Below, in pieces: positions 34,730 through 43,531 of a stretch of 64,000 nt of DNA. Every line of letters starts with the position of its first letter. The first letter of the stretch is position 1. The stretch spans positions 3,782,001-3,846,000 of the forward strand of contig NZ_CP154859.1 in NCBI RefSeq assembly GCF_039614725.1. Reading direction: 5' to 3'. A program made the position numbers and the translations under genes. The stretch is from Thauera sp. JM12B12. Its GTDB lineage: Bacteria; Pseudomonadota; Gammaproteobacteria; Burkholderiales; Rhodocyclaceae. The notes beneath the pieces were generated by a model. That model saw nothing but the letters and a program-made list of their open reading frames with translations, had not been told where the DNA came from and ran no database searches.

Positions 34730-35685
34730 CGCTCATGCCGACACACGCTCGCAAGCCTTCACCTTCCGCCGAAAAAATCCTCGTCATCCGCCATGGCGCA
34801 TTTGGCGACATCGTGCAGACGGACGGCGCATTGCGCGACATCCGCGCCCGGTTCCCGCAGGCCGAAATCGTGCTGCTGACGACTGCGCCTTTTCGCAAAC
34901 TCATGGGGCGCTGTCCGCATATCGACCGCATCCTCATCGACAACCGTGCGCCACTCTGGAGGCTTGGCGCCCTGTGGTCCCTGCGCACGGCGTTGAAAAA
35001 CGAGAGCTTCGACCGGGTTTTCGATCTACAGAAAACCGATCGCACCGAGCTCTATCACCGCCTCTTCCTGAAGAACACGATCTGGAGCGGGCGCGTCGTG
35101 GGCCACCGGCCCGCTTCGGCAATCGACGGCTATCTGGCGCAACTGCGGGACGCAGGCGTCGAGCCCGCGGAATGCGCCCGGCCCAACGTGGAATGGATGG
35201 CCGATGATGTGCGCACCACGCTCGCCGAAGCAGGCGTGCGCTCACCCTACATCGCCCTCATTCCGGGCTGTGCCGCCCGGCACCCGCACAAACGCTGGCC
35301 CTATTACGACCAACTGGCCGCAGCACTCATTGCGCGAGGCTACGACGTCGTCACCGCTCCGGGCCCGGACGAAATCGAACTGTGCAAAAGCATTCCCGGC
35401 CACACCCTGCTCGGCCCGAATGGCTTTCTCAACTGGTTCGAACTTGCAGGCGTGCTCAAGGGCGCGCGTTTCGTCGTGGGGAACGACACCGGCCCCAGCC
35501 ACGTCGCGTCGTGCCTTGGCAGGCCCGGGCTGGCCTTGTTCGGACCACACACCAGCGCCGCACGCACCGGCATCCGTCGCGGCGCGTTCGACGCAATCGA
35601 GGTGGCCAACCTGACCGACCTCGACGTGCAGACCGTACTCGACGCGGTGCTGAGCAAGCTGCCCGCTCAGGAAAACTCGGTGTAG
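34726..35685 (+). CDS. GT9-family glycosyltransferase (heptosyltransferase-like)
   Basis: A 319-residue GT9 protein. The N-terminal ILVIRHGAFGDIVQTDGALRD and the C-terminal LIPGCAARHPHKRWP, FVVGNDTGPSHVASCLGRPG and ALFGPHTSAARTG are the heptosyltransferase motifs, including the D-T-G-P-S/M-H site. It probably adds heptose or a related sugar to the core in the cytoplasm. The ATG at 34726 overlaps the ligase stop; an ATG at 34735 is an alternative. The 3' end overlaps the convergent DUF6165 gene by 19 bases. Confidence 0.87.
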   Translation: MTLMPTHARKPSPSAEKILVIRHGAFGDIVQTDGALRDIRARFPQAEIVLLTTAPFRKLMGRCPHIDRILIDNRAPLWRLGALWSLRTALKNESFDRVFDLQKTDRTELYHRLFLKNTIWSGRVVGHRPASAIDGYLAQLRDAGVEPAECARPNVEWMADDVRTTLAEAGVRSPYIALIPGCAARHPHKRWPYYDQLAAALIARGYDVVTAPGPDEIELCKSIPGHTLLGPNGFLNWFELAGVLKGARFVVGNDTGPSHVASCLGRPGLALFGPHTSAARTGIRRGAFDAIEVANLTDLDVQTVLDAVLSKLPAQENSV

Positions 35686-36068
35686 GACTTTTCTTCGACG
35701 ATGCTCGAGCCGCAGTGCGCGTTGATCTGCTTCTTTATCGCCGCACGCTTGTCGTTCTGGATATACACCGAGCGCGCCAGTTCTATGAATTTCGGCCCGA
35801 AGTCACGCGCCGCCTCACAGGCACGAATATCGTCCTCGATCACCCACAGCGCCTCATTCACGGACTGAAGTTCAGTCTCAAGGCGCGCCAACTCAGGCGT
35901 CGCAGCCAGATTCTGCGCACACGCCGCACTCAGCACCGCCAGCTCGTGATTCACGTTCTTCAGCTTGGCCGGGTCGGTCATACGCTCGGCCTTGATCTTC
36001 AGAATCGTGATCTTGTCGATCACCTCACCTGCACCCACCTCGATCAGCAACGAACCCTTACTCATCAT
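35667..36068 (-). CDS. DUF6165 family protein
   Basis: A 133-residue soluble protein with the phrase [16 protein letters not shown] and a helical, charge-rich body ([21 protein letters not shown]) suggesting a coiled coil. Members of this family are commonly found near lipopolysaccharide genes; the function is unknown. It is transcribed against the operon, divergent from gmd with 154 bases between. Start MMSKG; the second Met is an alternative. Confidence 0.7.
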   Translation of the reverse strand: MMSKGSLLIEVGAGEVIDKITILKIKAERMTDPAKLKNVNHELAVLSAACAQNLAATPELARLETELQSVNEALWVIEDDIRACEAARDFGPKFIELARSVYIQNDKRAAIKKQINAHCGSSIVEEKSYTEFS

Positions 36069-36222
36069 TTCTTTTCCTGTTCAAGCACATGATGTCTGCG
36101 GCCAGCGCACGTATAACGGCAGACCAGCCTGTGAAGATGGGATAATCGTCCGGACAACCCAGGCCGTGGATTCTAACGCATGGCCCTCTGCAGCCCGTGC
36201 CTCGGAAACACAAAAGCACCCT

Positions 36223-37356
36223 ATGAAGAAGATCGCCCTCATCACCGGCATCACCGGCCAGGACGGCTCCTACCTCGCCGAGTTCCTGCTCGCCAAAGGC
36301 TACGAAGTCCACGGCATCAAGCGCCGCGCCTCGAGCTTCAACACGCAGCGCATCGACCACATCTACCAGGACCCGCACACCCCCAACCCGCGCATGGTCC
36401 TGCACTACGGCGACCTCACCGACTCGTCCAACCTCACCCGCATCCTGCAGCAGGTGCAACCCGACGAGGTCTACAACCTCGGGGCGCAGTCGCATGTAGC
36501 GGTGAGCTTCGAGTCGCCCGAGTACACCGCCGACGTCGACGCCATGGGCACGCTGCGCCTGCTCGAGGCCATCCGCCTGCTCGGCCTGGACAAGAAGACG
36601 CGCTTCTACCAGGCCTCCACCTCCGAGCTCTATGGTCTGGTGCAGGAGATCCCGCAGAGGGAGACAACCCCCTTCTACCCGCGCAGCCCCTACGCGGTGG
36701 CCAAGCTCTACGCCTACTGGATCACGGTGAACTACCGCGAGGCCTACGGCATGTATGCCTGCAACGGCATCCTGTTCAACCACGAAAGCCCGCGCCGCGG
36801 CGAGACCTTCGTCACGCGCAAGATCACTCGCGGCCTGGCCAACATCGCGCAGGGGCTTGAAGAGTGCCTGTACATGGGCAACATGGACGCACTGCGCGAC
36901 TGGGGCCACGCCAAGGACTACGTGCGCATGCAGTGGATGATGCTGCAGCAGAACCAGCCGGAAGACTTTGTGATCGCCACCGGCGTGCAGTATTCGGTGC
37001 GCGACTTCATCCGCTGGTCGGCGGCGGAGTTGGGGATCACGCTGCGCTTCGAGGGCAAGGGCGTGGAAGAGCACGCGGTGGTCGAGCACATCGACGGCGA
37101 GGGGAGCGAATTGAGAGCCCCTGCGCTGAAGGTGGGCGACATCATCGTGCGCGTCGATCCGCGCTACTTCCGCCCCGCCGAGGTCGAGACCCTGCTCGGC
37201 GACCCGACCAAGGCCAAGGACAAGCTCGGCTGGACGCCGGAGATCACTGTGAAAGAGATGTGCGCCGAGATGGTCGCTGAAGACCTCAAGGTGGCGCAGC
37301 GGCATGCGTTCCTGAAGGCGCATGGGCACGATGTGGCGGTGGCCGTTGAAAATTGA
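36223..37356 (+). CDS. gmd: GDP-mannose 4,6-dehydratase
   Basis: A 377-residue extended short-chain dehydrogenase with N-terminal NADP motif [24 protein letters not shown], the catalytic STSELYGL with Y-x3-K in [12 protein letters not shown], and [18 protein letters not shown]. It converts GDP-D-mannose to GDP-4-keto-6-deoxy-D-mannose. The start MKKIALITG at 36223 is chosen over upstream open codons because it gives the family N-terminus. It precedes fcl by 37 bases. Confidence 0.95.
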   Translation: MKKIALITGITGQDGSYLAEFLLAKGYEVHGIKRRASSFNTQRIDHIYQDPHTPNPRMVLHYGDLTDSSNLTRILQQVQPDEVYNLGAQSHVAVSFESPEYTADVDAMGTLRLLEAIRLLGLDKKTRFYQASTSELYGLVQEIPQRETTPFYPRSPYAVAKLYAYWITVNYREAYGMYACNGILFNHESPRRGETFVTRKITRGLANIAQGLEECLYMGNMDALRDWGHAKDYVRMQWMMLQQNQPEDFVIATGVQYSVRDFIRWSAAELGITLRFEGKGVEEHAVVEHIDGEGSELRAPALKVGDIIVRVDPRYFRPAEVETLLGDPTKAKDKLGWTPEITVKEMCAEMVAEDLKVAQRHAFLKAHGHDVAVAVEN

Positions 37357-37393
37357 TCGACTCGAACATCGCGGCTTGCGCCGCTCTTACAGA

Positions 37394-38362
37394 ATGAACC
37401 TCACCGACACCATCTTCGTCGCCGGCCATCGCGGCATGGTCGGCTCGGCCATCGTGCGCCGGCTGCAGGCGCAGGGCTACGCCAACATCCTCACCGCCGG
37501 CCGCGACGCGCTTGACCTCACCGACCAGCACGCGGTCAATGCCTTCTTCGCGGCCCAGCGCATCGATCAGGTCTATCTGGCCGCGGCCAAGGTCGGCGGC
37601 ATCCATGCCAACAACACCTACCCGGCCGAGTTCATCCACCAAAATCTGCTGATCGAGGCCAACATCATCCACGCCGCCCAAACCCACGGCGTGCACAAGC
37701 TGATGTTCCTCGGCTCGTCGTGCATCTACCCCAAGCTCGCCGCGCAGCCGATGAAGGAAGAGGCGCTGCTCACCGGCCTGCTCGAGCCCACCAACGAGCC
37801 CTACGCCATCGCCAAGATCGCCGGCATCAAGCTGTGCGAGAGCTACAACCGCCAGTACGGCCGCGACTACCGCAGTGCCATGCCCACCAACCTCTACGGC
37901 CCAGGCGACAACTTCCACCCCGAGAACAGCCACGTCATCCCCGCACTGATGCGGCGCATTCACGAGGCCAAGATGGCAAGAGCGGCCGAAGTGGTGATCT
38001 GGGGCAGCGGCACGCCGATGCGGGAGTTCCTGCATGTCGACGAACTCGCCGAGGCAGTGGTGCATCTGCAGAACATCCCGCAGGAACGCTACGCCAGCGA
38101 AACCGAACCGATGCGCTCGCACATCAATGTGGGCACGGGGACGGACGTGACCATTCGCGAGCTGGCCGAGACCCTGGCCAGGGTGATCGGCTATGAGGGC
38201 AAGCTGGTGTTCGATACGACGAAGCCGGACGGCACGCCGCGCAAGCTGATGGATGTAAGCCGGCTGGCGCGGCTGGGGTGGCAGGCGCGTATTTCACTTC
38301 AGAACGGGCTGCAAGAAACGTATTCGTGGTTCCTGGCGCACCTCGACGCAGCGAGGACGTAG
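37394..38362 (+). CDS. fcl: GDP-L-fucose synthase
   Basis: A 322-residue epimerase/reductase that completes GDP-L-fucose synthesis. It has [43 protein letters not shown], and the catalytic Tyr-Lys in [14 protein letters not shown], as in Fcl/WcaG. The start MNLTDT at 37394 is family-like; the open frame upstream overlaps gmd and is not. Together with gmd it supplies the GT10 enzyme encoded at 32413-33486. Confidence 0.95.
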   Translation: MNLTDTIFVAGHRGMVGSAIVRRLQAQGYANILTAGRDALDLTDQHAVNAFFAAQRIDQVYLAAAKVGGIHANNTYPAEFIHQNLLIEANIIHAAQTHGVHKLMFLGSSCIYPKLAAQPMKEEALLTGLLEPTNEPYAIAKIAGIKLCESYNRQYGRDYRSAMPTNLYGPGDNFHPENSHVIPALMRRIHEAKMARAAEVVIWGSGTPMREFLHVDELAEAVVHLQNIPQERYASETEPMRSHINVGTGTDVTIRELAETLARVIGYEGKLVFDTTKPDGTPRKLMDVSRLARLGWQARISLQNGLQETYSWFLAHLDAART

Positions 38363-38509
38363 GCACGACCTCTCGCACGCAGTCACCATCACAACCCCAC
38401 TCGCAAGATCCTTAGCAAGACTGGCGCAGCGACGGAAGACTAGGCCATCGACGCGCCTTTAAGGGAAAACATCCCCCGCATTGGATCAGCAAATGCAAGA
38501 CTTGACCCC

Positions 38510-38542
38510 ATCACTCCCTCATCACTCCCTCATCACTCCCTC
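38510..38542. repeat. Three tandem copies of an 11-base unit
   Basis: ATCACTCCCTC is repeated three times in direct succession in the AT/CT-rich gap after fcl. It lies at the broken 3' end of the glycosyltransferase remnant. The 277-base gap after fcl holds this repeat and the sequence GCAAATGCAAGACTTGACCC just before it, but no gene. Confidence 0.75.
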
Positions 38543-39083
38543 ACCCTTGTTGGGCACCATCCGCCCGATCGCGCCCACACTGAAAAGCGCGTCATCGCTG
38601 CGCTCCTCCAGCACCTCCAGCGGTGGCACCTGCACCGCATTACTGATCACGAACGCGGGTTCCCCCCCCGGTCGCCGCATCGACGATCCGCTTCATGTAG
38701 GGCGTGATGCAGAAGAAGGCGTCGGCTTTCAGCGTGAGCTTGATGTTGTGGCTATGGTTGAAGGCGATCACGGGCACACCACGCGGCGCGGCGCGCTTGA
38801 GCATGTGGATCGCCCGCCCACTATGGGCGATCACGGCATCGATGGCCCGCACGCGGATCAGTCGACGCGCGCGGAAACTCGCGATCAGATCGTAGTGACC
38901 CGAGTTGCGCAGGGTCACCACCTCGATGTTCGCGTGCCCATAGTCCGGGACCTTGTGCGCGTCCTCGGGGGCAAGCAGCAGCGTCACTCGATGCCCACGG
39001 GCCGCGAGGAGTTCCGCCGTCTTGAGCGTCGCGCCCCATCGTCCGCCGGTGGAGTCACCGAAAACCGAATTGAGTATGTGCAT
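38522..39083 (-). pseudogene. Broken GT4 glycosyltransferase (frameshift and 3' truncation)
   Basis: From ATG at 39083 the frame reads a GT4 N-terminal domain (MHILNSVFGDSTGGRWGATL, VIAHSGRAIHMLKR, VIAFNHSHNIKLTL, FFCITPYMKRIVDAATGG) for about 147 codons. At a run of eight Gs (minus strand, plus-strand C run about 38665-38672) it loses frame. The next frame continues as PAFVISNAVQVPPLEV then ALFSVGAIGRMVPNKG, which is the expected start of the donor domain. It then ends in the tandem repeat. The rest of the donor domain is missing, so it is a remnant. Confidence 0.8.
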
Positions 39084-39142
39084 GAAACCGAGAGTCCCGC
39101 GTCGCAGCCAGATGAAGTCTGGCTGCGATTATAGACGCTTGC

Positions 39143-39379
39143 CTACGAGCACTCGATCGGCATTACATTCCCCGGCACACAAACCAACAGCCTCCCCCGC
39201 CCGTGCTCGATGTCGTCCAGCGCCAAGTACGCGGCGCCATGCCCCTCGAGCTGGCGAGCGGCCTTTCCAGGCCCGTCAATCTCGAACAGGCAGCGGTCGT
39301 GCACGACGGCCCCCCCGGCTTCGGCCGGATAACGCAGCGAGCCGTCCGTCAGGTCGACGCAGCTTGACAAGCGACGCAC
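39143..39379 (-). pseudogene. Fragment of an AAA_14 ATPase C-terminus
   Basis: The 78-codon frame contains LRYPAEAGGAVVHDRCLFEI and GHGAAYLALDDIEHGRGR, matching the C-terminal end of the intact ATPase at 41161-42354 (LRYPAEGGDFIVDDRWLFEI, GHGDAYLALDDIEHGRGR). About 140 bases are about 80% identical between the two sites, both on the minus strand. The rest of the gene is absent here. Confidence 0.75.
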
Positions 39380-39420
39380 CGCCCTTCAATTTGATCGTAA
39401 TTTCGAACACAAAGCTCACT

Positions 39421-39432
39421 GAAATCGATTTC
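39421..39432 (+). promoter_or_regulatory. Palindrome before the second hip-type operon
   Basis: GAAATCGATTTC is a perfect 12-base palindrome seven bases before the ATG of the HTH gene. Its position suits an autorepressor operator that also covers the ribosome site. Confidence 0.45.
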
Positions 39433-39438
39433 ACGAGC

Positions 39439-39780
39439 ATGAAAATCTCGCAATCCGCCGCCCTCGCCCCCCACCTGCTGGATCAGGCCACCCAACTCGG
39501 CCGCCGCCTGGCACGACTACGCCTCGCCCGTGGCATCAAGCAGACCGATGCCGCGCTCCGTGCAGGCCTGTCGCGCAACACTGCCTATCGGCTCGAGCGC
39601 GGAGACCCCGGACTGGCGATCGGCCAGGTGCTGCGTTACCTCGACGCCATCGCCCCCGGCAGCACACTGCTGGATCTACTGTCCGAATCCGACCCCGCAC
39701 TCGCCGCCCTTGCAGCGCGGGAGCGCACCCAGCGCGTCCGCGACCTGAGCGCCACCGAACTCGACGAACTGGATTTCTGA
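39439..39780 (+). CDS. XRE-family HTH antitoxin (HipB-like)
   Basis: A 113-residue protein with a helix-turn-helix in RLARLRLARGIKQTDAALRA then GLSRNTAYRLERGDPG (residues ~25-60) and an acidic C-terminus ending SATELDELDF. It lies 5 bases before a HipA-like gene and is the likely antitoxin and repressor. It is longer than the HipB at 15184 and not closely similar, so it is a separate lineage. The Met at 39439 is chosen because it directly precedes the folded region. Confidence 0.8.
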   Translation: MKISQSAALAPHLLDQATQLGRRLARLRLARGIKQTDAALRAGLSRNTAYRLERGDPGLAIGQVLRYLDAIAPGSTLLDLLSESDPALAALAARERTQRVRDLSATELDELDF

Positions 39781-39785
39781 TCACG

Positions 39786-41132
39786 ATGGCCGCCAAGGAC
39801 ACCAAGCTGATGGTCTTCGCGCATCTCGGCACGACGTGGGCGCCCTGCGGGCAGCTCGTCCTGACCGAAGAGGCCGATCGCCTGCTGGCATCGAGCTTCG
39901 CCTATGGCCTCAACTACCTCAAACGCGCCGATGCCCTGGAAGTCGATCCTGTCAGCCTCAGCCTCGCCGATCGCGAAGCCGTGCGCGCAAAAAGGCTGCT
40001 TCCGGCCAACCAGCTCCCCTTCTTCGGCGGCATTCGCGACGCTGCCCCTGACGCCTGGGGCCGACGCGTCATCGAGGCCAAGCTCAAGGTGCCCGCCAAC
40101 AGCCTGCCCGAGTCGCAATACCTGCTGCACGCCGGCAGCGAGCGCGTCGGCGCGCTGGACATTCGCCGCAACCTTCACGAGGGCCCGACGACCGGCGCCA
40201 GCGCATGGCACACGCTGGCCCACCTGCTTGAGGCGGCCGAGCGCATCGACGAAGGCCAGCCCATCCCCGCGCACCTCGAAGCCATCTTCGTCGACGGCAC
40301 GGCCCTGGGCGGCGCGCGCCCAAAGGCTTCGATCCGCGACGAGGCCGGTGTGCTGTGGCTGGCCAAGTTCGCAAGCCGCCACGACGCCTTCGACATCCCC
40401 GCCATCGAGTGCGCCGCGCTCCACCTGGCCCGCCTTGCCGGGCTGACGACACCGCCGGCGCGCACCGTCATGCTGGGCGATCGGCGGGTGATGCTCATCC
40501 GCCGCTTCGATCGCTACTGGGCAACGCCCGACGCGCCCCTCGCCCCGGATGCCGACCTGCTTGCCACCGCCCCCATCGGTGGAACTGCCGAGCACCGCAT
40601 GGGCTTCGTCAGCGGCCTCACCCTGGCAGGCTGCGACGAATCCGAGTCACGCACCAAGTCGTACGCCGACCTCGCGGAAGCCGTCCGCCGCCACTGCCAC
40701 CCCGCGGTCATCCGCAAGGACACCGCCGAGTTGTTCAAACGCATGATCTTCAACATCTTCGTGAGCAACGACGACGACCACCTCCGCAACCACGGCTTCC
40801 TGTGGGACTCGCGCCTGCCCGGCTGGCGCCTCAGCCCGCTCTACGACGTATTGCCGCGCCCCAGCCACGCCAGCGAGCGCTTCCTGCACCTGGGCGTCGG
40901 CCCCCAGGGCCGGCTGGCGACGCTCGACAACGCACTTGCCGCGCACGAACGATTCACGCTGTCGCTGGCGGCGGCGTGCGAACTGATCGACGAGGTCTGG
41001 CGAGTGGTGCGGCAGTGGCGCGTTCACCTCACCGAGGCCGGGGTGCCAGCGACCGAGCAGGACAAGATCGCCTCGGCGTTTCGCCACATTGACGACGTCT
41101 CCACTGCAGCCTTGCGGAAGCTGCTTCCGTGA
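39786..41132 (+). CDS. HipA-family kinase toxin (second copy)
   Basis: A 448-residue HipA-domain protein. Motifs: FFGGIRDAAPDAWGRRVIEA, LGGARPKASIRDEAG (the P-loop), LWLAKFASRHD (ATP lysine), the catalytic FNIFVSNDDDHLRNHGFLW, and LSPLYDVLPRP. The family phosphorylates a translation target, though this subgroup's target is not known. It is arranged antitoxin-first with a 5-base gap. The pair lies between a fragment and an intact copy of an ATPase gene, suggesting recent mobility or duplication. Confidence 0.85.
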   Translation: MAAKDTKLMVFAHLGTTWAPCGQLVLTEEADRLLASSFAYGLNYLKRADALEVDPVSLSLADREAVRAKRLLPANQLPFFGGIRDAAPDAWGRRVIEAKLKVPANSLPESQYLLHAGSERVGALDIRRNLHEGPTTGASAWHTLAHLLEAAERIDEGQPIPAHLEAIFVDGTALGGARPKASIRDEAGVLWLAKFASRHDAFDIPAIECAALHLARLAGLTTPPARTVMLGDRRVMLIRRFDRYWATPDAPLAPDADLLATAPIGGTAEHRMGFVSGLTLAGCDESESRTKSYADLAEAVRRHCHPAVIRKDTAELFKRMIFNIFVSNDDDHLRNHGFLWDSRLPGWRLSPLYDVLPRPSHASERFLHLGVGPQGRLATLDNALAAHERFTLSLAAACELIDEVWRVVRQWRVHLTEAGVPATEQDKIASAFRHIDDVSTAALRKLLP

Positions 41133-41160
41133 GGCCCCCACCGCCCCCCAACTAACCACC

Positions 41161-42354
41161 TCAATACAAAAACCCAAACATCCACAACGGCACCCGCCGC
41201 CCCCGCCCGTGCTCGATGTCGTCCAGCGCCAGGTACGCGTCGCCGTGTCCCTCGATCTGACGGGGAGTCTTTCCAGGCCCGCCGATCTCGAACAGCCAGC
41301 GGTCGTCCACGATGAAGTCCCCGCCCTCGGCCGGGTAACGCAGCGCGTGCGCATGGGCGAGCTGGCTGGCGAAGAAGGTCTCGCGCAGCGTGCCCAACGG
41401 CGGCGCCGGGCATAACGCCCAGGCGTTATTGGTGTTGGCCAGGTACAGCTTCTCGGGCTTGCTCAGTATCGAGGCATTGCGCCCCGCGCCCCACACACTG
41501 CGCAGGATGTTCGCCTGCTCCAGATAGTGCAGGTAGGCGTACGTGGTGCTGCGGCTGCTGCCGATCGCAGCCGAGAGCTTGCTGATGTTGATCCGGTTCG
41601 GCACCGACTGACAGAGCAACATCAGCAGCTTCTTCAGCGATGCCAGCTTGTCGCGCTCGACCTTGAACAGCAGCGGGATGTCCAGGTCGATGGCCAGCGC
41701 GAGCGTCTGCTCGAGCTTGCGGTGGTAGGTCTCGACCGATTCGCGGAAGTACGGAAAGTAGCCGTACTTCAGGTAATCGCCGAAATGCGCCAACGGCCGG
41801 ATGCGGCGGTTGATCTCCAGGCTCAAGGTCTCATGCTCTGCCAGCACCTGCTCCAGCGACCACACCGCAAAGGACTCGCCCGTCTGCAGCTCCAGGTACT
41901 CGCGAAACGACAGCCCGCTCATCGCATACATCACCGCCCGGCGCGACAGGTCGGCCTTGCTGTGCTCGAGGTGGAGCGCCGACGAGCCCGAAAACACCAC
42001 CTGCAGATCGAGGGCGTCGTGGATGCTCTTCAGCTCGCGCTCGAAATCAGGGTAATGGTGGATCTCGTCGAGCACCAACAACCTGCCACCCTGCTTGCGG
42101 AACTGGTCGGCCAGGGCATAAAGCTGCACGCCGCTCGCGTGGATGCTATCGAGGCTCACATACAGTGCGCTGCGCAGAAAATCGGGCGTCCCACCGATGA
42201 GCTGCAGCAGGAAGGTGGTCTTCCCCACCCCACGCGGGCCGAGCACGCCGGACAGGCGCTCGGCATGCACGAAATCGCCGTGCAGGTAGCGGCGATAGGG
42301 CTCGTCGAAGCGAGCCATGAGCTGGACGAAATCGGCGTGGAGGATGTCGAGCAT
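41161..42354 (-). CDS. AAA_14-type ATPase
   Basis: A 397-residue P-loop ATPase. Walker A is GPRGVGKTTF (~39-48), Walker B is LLVLDEIHHYPDF (~92-104), and VVFSGSSALHLEHSKADLSR is a sensor region. It has a winged-helix-like part (INISKLSAAIGSSRSTTYAY) and a C-terminal DUF4143-like end. Such ATPases are widespread, often in mobile or accessory regions, with unknown function. A fragment of a second copy lies at 39143-39379. A good minus-strand promoter precedes it. Confidence 0.8.
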   Translation of the reverse strand: MLDILHADFVQLMARFDEPYRRYLHGDFVHAERLSGVLGPRGVGKTTFLLQLIGGTPDFLRSALYVSLDSIHASGVQLYALADQFRKQGGRLLVLDEIHHYPDFERELKSIHDALDLQVVFSGSSALHLEHSKADLSRRAVMYAMSGLSFREYLELQTGESFAVWSLEQVLAEHETLSLEINRRIRPLAHFGDYLKYGYFPYFRESVETYHRKLEQTLALAIDLDIPLLFKVERDKLASLKKLLMLLCQSVPNRINISKLSAAIGSSRSTTYAYLHYLEQANILRSVWGAGRNASILSKPEKLYLANTNNAWALCPAPPLGTLRETFFASQLAHAHALRYPAEGGDFIVDDRWLFEIGGPGKTPRQIEGHGDAYLALDDIEHGRGRRVPLWMFGFLY

Positions 42355-42410
42355 GGCGAAGGTTGCTTGTAGTACGAGAAGTCCACTTTATCCACGTTTT
42401 TGTTCTTTGC

Positions 42411-42440
42411 AATATACAAATAACGCCAAAAAGATCTCAA
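42411..42440 (-). promoter_or_regulatory. Promoter for the AAA_14 ATPase
   Basis: On the minus strand, TTGAGA (42440-42435) and TATATT (42416-42411) are separated by 18 bases, in an AT-rich patch about 60 bases before the ATG. The remaining gap up to the wzz gene holds nothing else I can name. Confidence 0.5.
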
Positions 42441-42636
42441 TGGAGCAGCGTGAGCCAGCCACGCGCCAGCAGCCCACAGAATCGCGTACCGATGCATACC
42501 CCACCGCCCCGGAGCAGCTTCCCGGCTTTTATCCGAGCCAGAGGTTCCCCGCTGCAGGAAACTATTACCTTCGTTCAATTCATGTCCGCGACACCTAAGT
42601 GCGATAATCCGGGTTTCCCCGTACTGTCTTGCCACC

Positions 42637-43478
42637 ATGCAAAACACCCAGCCGTCCGCCCAGCCCTACGATGACGACGAGATCAGACTGCTCGAGCTCT
42701 GGCAAATCCTCGCCGGGCGCAAGGGGCTCATCCTGGCCTGTTTCACCCTCTGCATGGCTGGGGGCGCGGCGTTTGCGCTCCTCAAGGCGCCCGTCGATGA
42801 GGCCAGCGTCAAGCTGCGGATTGGCCAAGTCAAGGTTGACGACGCTGCGCCGCCGATGATGCTCGAAAACACAGATGAACTCTCCTCCCGCATCCTCGCC
42901 CAGTACGGCGAAGACGTCGCTACACGCGCCAAGCGCGAACGCCCCTTCATCATTACTGCGAGCGTGCAGAAGGGTGTGATGACCACCGTCCAGCTCACTG
43001 CCGAGGGCGATACCCCCGAAGATGCTGCGCGCCTGCTCGACGAGGTGGTCAAAGGTGTGCAGAAAGCCCACATGGCGATGTTCGAGGGCAACCTCAAGCC
43101 TATCGCCGAGCGCCTCAAGAGCCTCGACGAGCAGCGCACCACCCTGAAGCAGCAGTACGCTGCGCTCAGCTCGCCGAGAAGCTGAAAGATCGCGACAACG
43201 TCCAGGCCTCCCTGCTCATGATCGAACGCAGCCCGATCACCAACTCGCTCGATCAGCAGCCGACCGAGCGACTGCGTCTATCCCAGCAGATGACGCCACC
43301 CGCGACCCGCCCCACCGAACTGATCGGTGAGATCACTGCGCCCGCCAAGCCTTCCAAGCCCAAGAAGGCGCTGGTGCTCGCCCTCGCCGCGGTCCTGGGC
43401 ATGATGGGCGGCGTGATGCTCGCCTGCGTCGCCGAATTCGTCGCGAAAGCCAAAGCAAACACCGCCGCCAAGACCTGA
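42637..43478 (+). pseudogene. wzz: Wzz-type chain-length determinant, frameshifted
   Basis: The first frame (42637-43185) encodes a cytoplasmic start, a first membrane helix (GLILACFTLCMAGGAAFALL, ~31-50) and a periplasmic helical region, ending ATTLKQQYAAL-type coiled coil before an early stop. From ~43164 a second frame continues seamlessly: AQLAEKLKDRDNVQASLLMI, a proline-rich stretch (PTELIGEITAPAKPSKPK) and a second membrane helix (LVLALAAVLGMMGGVMLA). Joined, they make a complete ~280-residue Wzz-like protein. The frame change lies within about 43155-43186 and is not at a homopolymer. The protein would set polysaccharide chain length in a Wzy-dependent system. Confidence 0.82.
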
Positions 43479-43483
43479 CCCCC

Positions 43484-43510
43484 ATGTGCGGAATCGTCGC
43501 CGCAGATTGA
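43484..43510 (+). pseudogene. Eight-codon remnant of a class II amidotransferase gene
   Basis: ATG TGC GGA ATC GTC GCC GCA GAT then TGA reads MCGIVAAD. The MCGI start with Cys2 is the hallmark of class II glutamine amidotransferases (AsnB, GlmS). It lies five bases after the wzz end, in operon spacing, but stops at once. It is therefore a likely stump of a deleted gene. Confidence 0.45.
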
Positions 43511-43531
43511 TTCACACCACCAGCACAGCCG

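Noticed and set aside
38510..38542. Possible CRISPR-like repeat
   Set aside because: Three contiguous 11-mers with no spacers and no cas genes; a simple tandem repeat.
38660..38675. Active phase-variable glycosyltransferase
   Set aside because: Restoring the frame at the G8 tract still gives only a part of the donor domain, so no functional protein can result.
43155..43186. Programmed ribosomal frameshift in wzz
   Set aside because: No slippery heptamer or downstream pseudoknot is visible at the junction; a plain indel is simpler.
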